This document shows, piece by piece, positions 63,001-64,000 of a stretch of 64,000 nt of DNA (positions are counted from its first letter, which is position 1; every line of letters begins with the position of its first letter). The notes under the pieces were generated by a model that saw nothing but the letters and a program-made list of their open reading frames with translations, ran no database searches and was not told where the DNA came from. The stretch comes from Ophiosphaerella korrae (taxonomy: Eukaryota > Ascomycota > Dothideomycetes > Pleosporales > Phaeosphaeriaceae), in assembly GCA_028456385.1 (NCBI GenBank), contig JALNQF010000137.1, positions 56,632 through 120,631 on the forward strand. The letters run 5' to 3'. A program made the position numbers and the translations under genes.

Positions 63001-64000
63001 TCTTTACAAAACTAGATATCTAGAACGCCTACTACTAGATTAGAATTAAGAAAGGTAATAAATAGAAAATAGCGTTTAGAACACAATATAGACTATATAA
63101 ATACCTAGTTATACCCTTTAGCTTAATAAACGCACTAGTAGCCTTCTAGGAAAGAATAAATATAGTACTAAGAGAGTACTTAGATATATTTACATTTATA
63201 TACCTAGATAATATCCTTATATTCTTAGAAATAGAAGAAGAATACGTATAGTATATATACAAAGTGCTAGAAAAACTAGTAGAAAGTAAACTATTCCTTA
63301 AAATAAGAAAATGTAAATTCTATACAAAGGAAATAGACTTCCTTAGATTTATTATTAAACTAAGAAAAATCAAGATTAATCTAGAAAAAATTAGATTAAT
63401 TAACAAATAGCTAATACTAAAGAACCTAAAGGAAGTACAACAATTTTATAGCCTAGCTAACTTTTACAAAAAGTTAATAGTAAGATAGTCTAAAGATATA
63501 GAACTAATAACAAGGCTTATAAAAAAAGATACACTATTTAAATAGATAAAGGAATGTAACAAAGTATTTAAGAAGATTAAAAAGAAGTTTATAGAAAACC
63601 TAGTTATTAGAATATATAACCTAGACCTACTAGTAATAGTAAAAACAGACGCATCTAATTTAGTCTATAGAATAGCACTAATACAAGAAGACCTAAAGAC
63701 TAAGAAAGAGCATTTAGTTAAATACTTCTCTAAGAAAATAAAGCTAGTAGAGCTTAACTATCTAATTTATAACAAAGAGATACTAGTAATCTATAAAGTA
63801 TTTAAACAATAGAGAGTATACCTATAAAGAGTAAAATACTAAACAAAGGTCTATATAGACTATAGGAATCTTATAGGATTTATACTAAATAAAGAACTAA
63901 TATAATAATATATAAGATAGTAGGAATTCCTATTAATATTTAATATAGAAATTATATATATAAAAGAGAAAGATAACTAATTTATAGACGCCCTTAGTAG
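59559..64000 (+). mobile_element. Element G: Ty3/gypsy element running off the right edge
   Basis: The 5' LTR is 59559-60019 (461 bp, class of element 1), left flank ataag. Gag starts after 60020, with the zinc-knuckle region about 60970-61090; RT about 62860-63230 with Y-L-D-N; RNase H from about 63630 to the window end. All frames carry TAA/TAG from RIP. The 3' LTR is outside the window. Confidence 0.88.

Overview
The window comes from a filamentous ascomycete, most likely a Dothideomycete (Pleosporales-like). The evidence is short 50-120 bp introns with CTAAC-type branch sites, fungal-type gene families, and long TpA-rich blocks in which CpA and TpG are converted to TpA. That pattern is the footprint of repeat-induced point mutation (RIP). 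The class assignment is inference.

Two gene-bearing, base-balanced islands alternate with two RIP-degraded transposon nests. Island 1 (1-8357) holds the 5' end of a GH95 alpha-fucosidase-like gene leaving the left edge, a divergent secreted DUF5695 protein, a class I O-methyltransferase, and a membrane-protein pseudogene with nine in-frame stops, most of them readable as single RIP-type C>T/G>A changes. Nest 1 (8358-39008) is one Fot1/pogo-type DNA transposon with about 52-bp inverted ends and a TA duplication. It was later split by two Ty3/gypsy chromodomain-type LTR elements, each carrying another complete element inside it, and by one solo LTR. Removing the insertions and their 5-bp target duplications restores exactly 624 codons.

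Island 2 (39009-45783) holds a three-exon gene of unknown function, a secreted protein whose only cysteine lies in an Asn-Cys-Gly-Thr-Phe motif, a convergent small secreted protein with two tandem six-cysteine inhibitor-cystine-knot patterns, and a DUF3176-type membrane-protein pseudogene cut off by an LTR insertion. Nest 2 (45784-64000) is a chain of whole and broken LTR elements. It includes one full element whose two flanks do not match, which suggests ectopic recombination, and one LTR of a different family.

The most interesting items are the double-knottin gene, the lone-cysteine secreted protein, the exactly reconstructable DNA transposon, the LTR family with interchangeable central hairpin repeats, and the stretch between the chromodomain and the 3' LTR that stays conserved across lineages and reads as protein on both strands. 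Two secreted candidate effectors in a 7-kb island between AT-rich blocks is a setting known from plant-associated Dothideomycetes.
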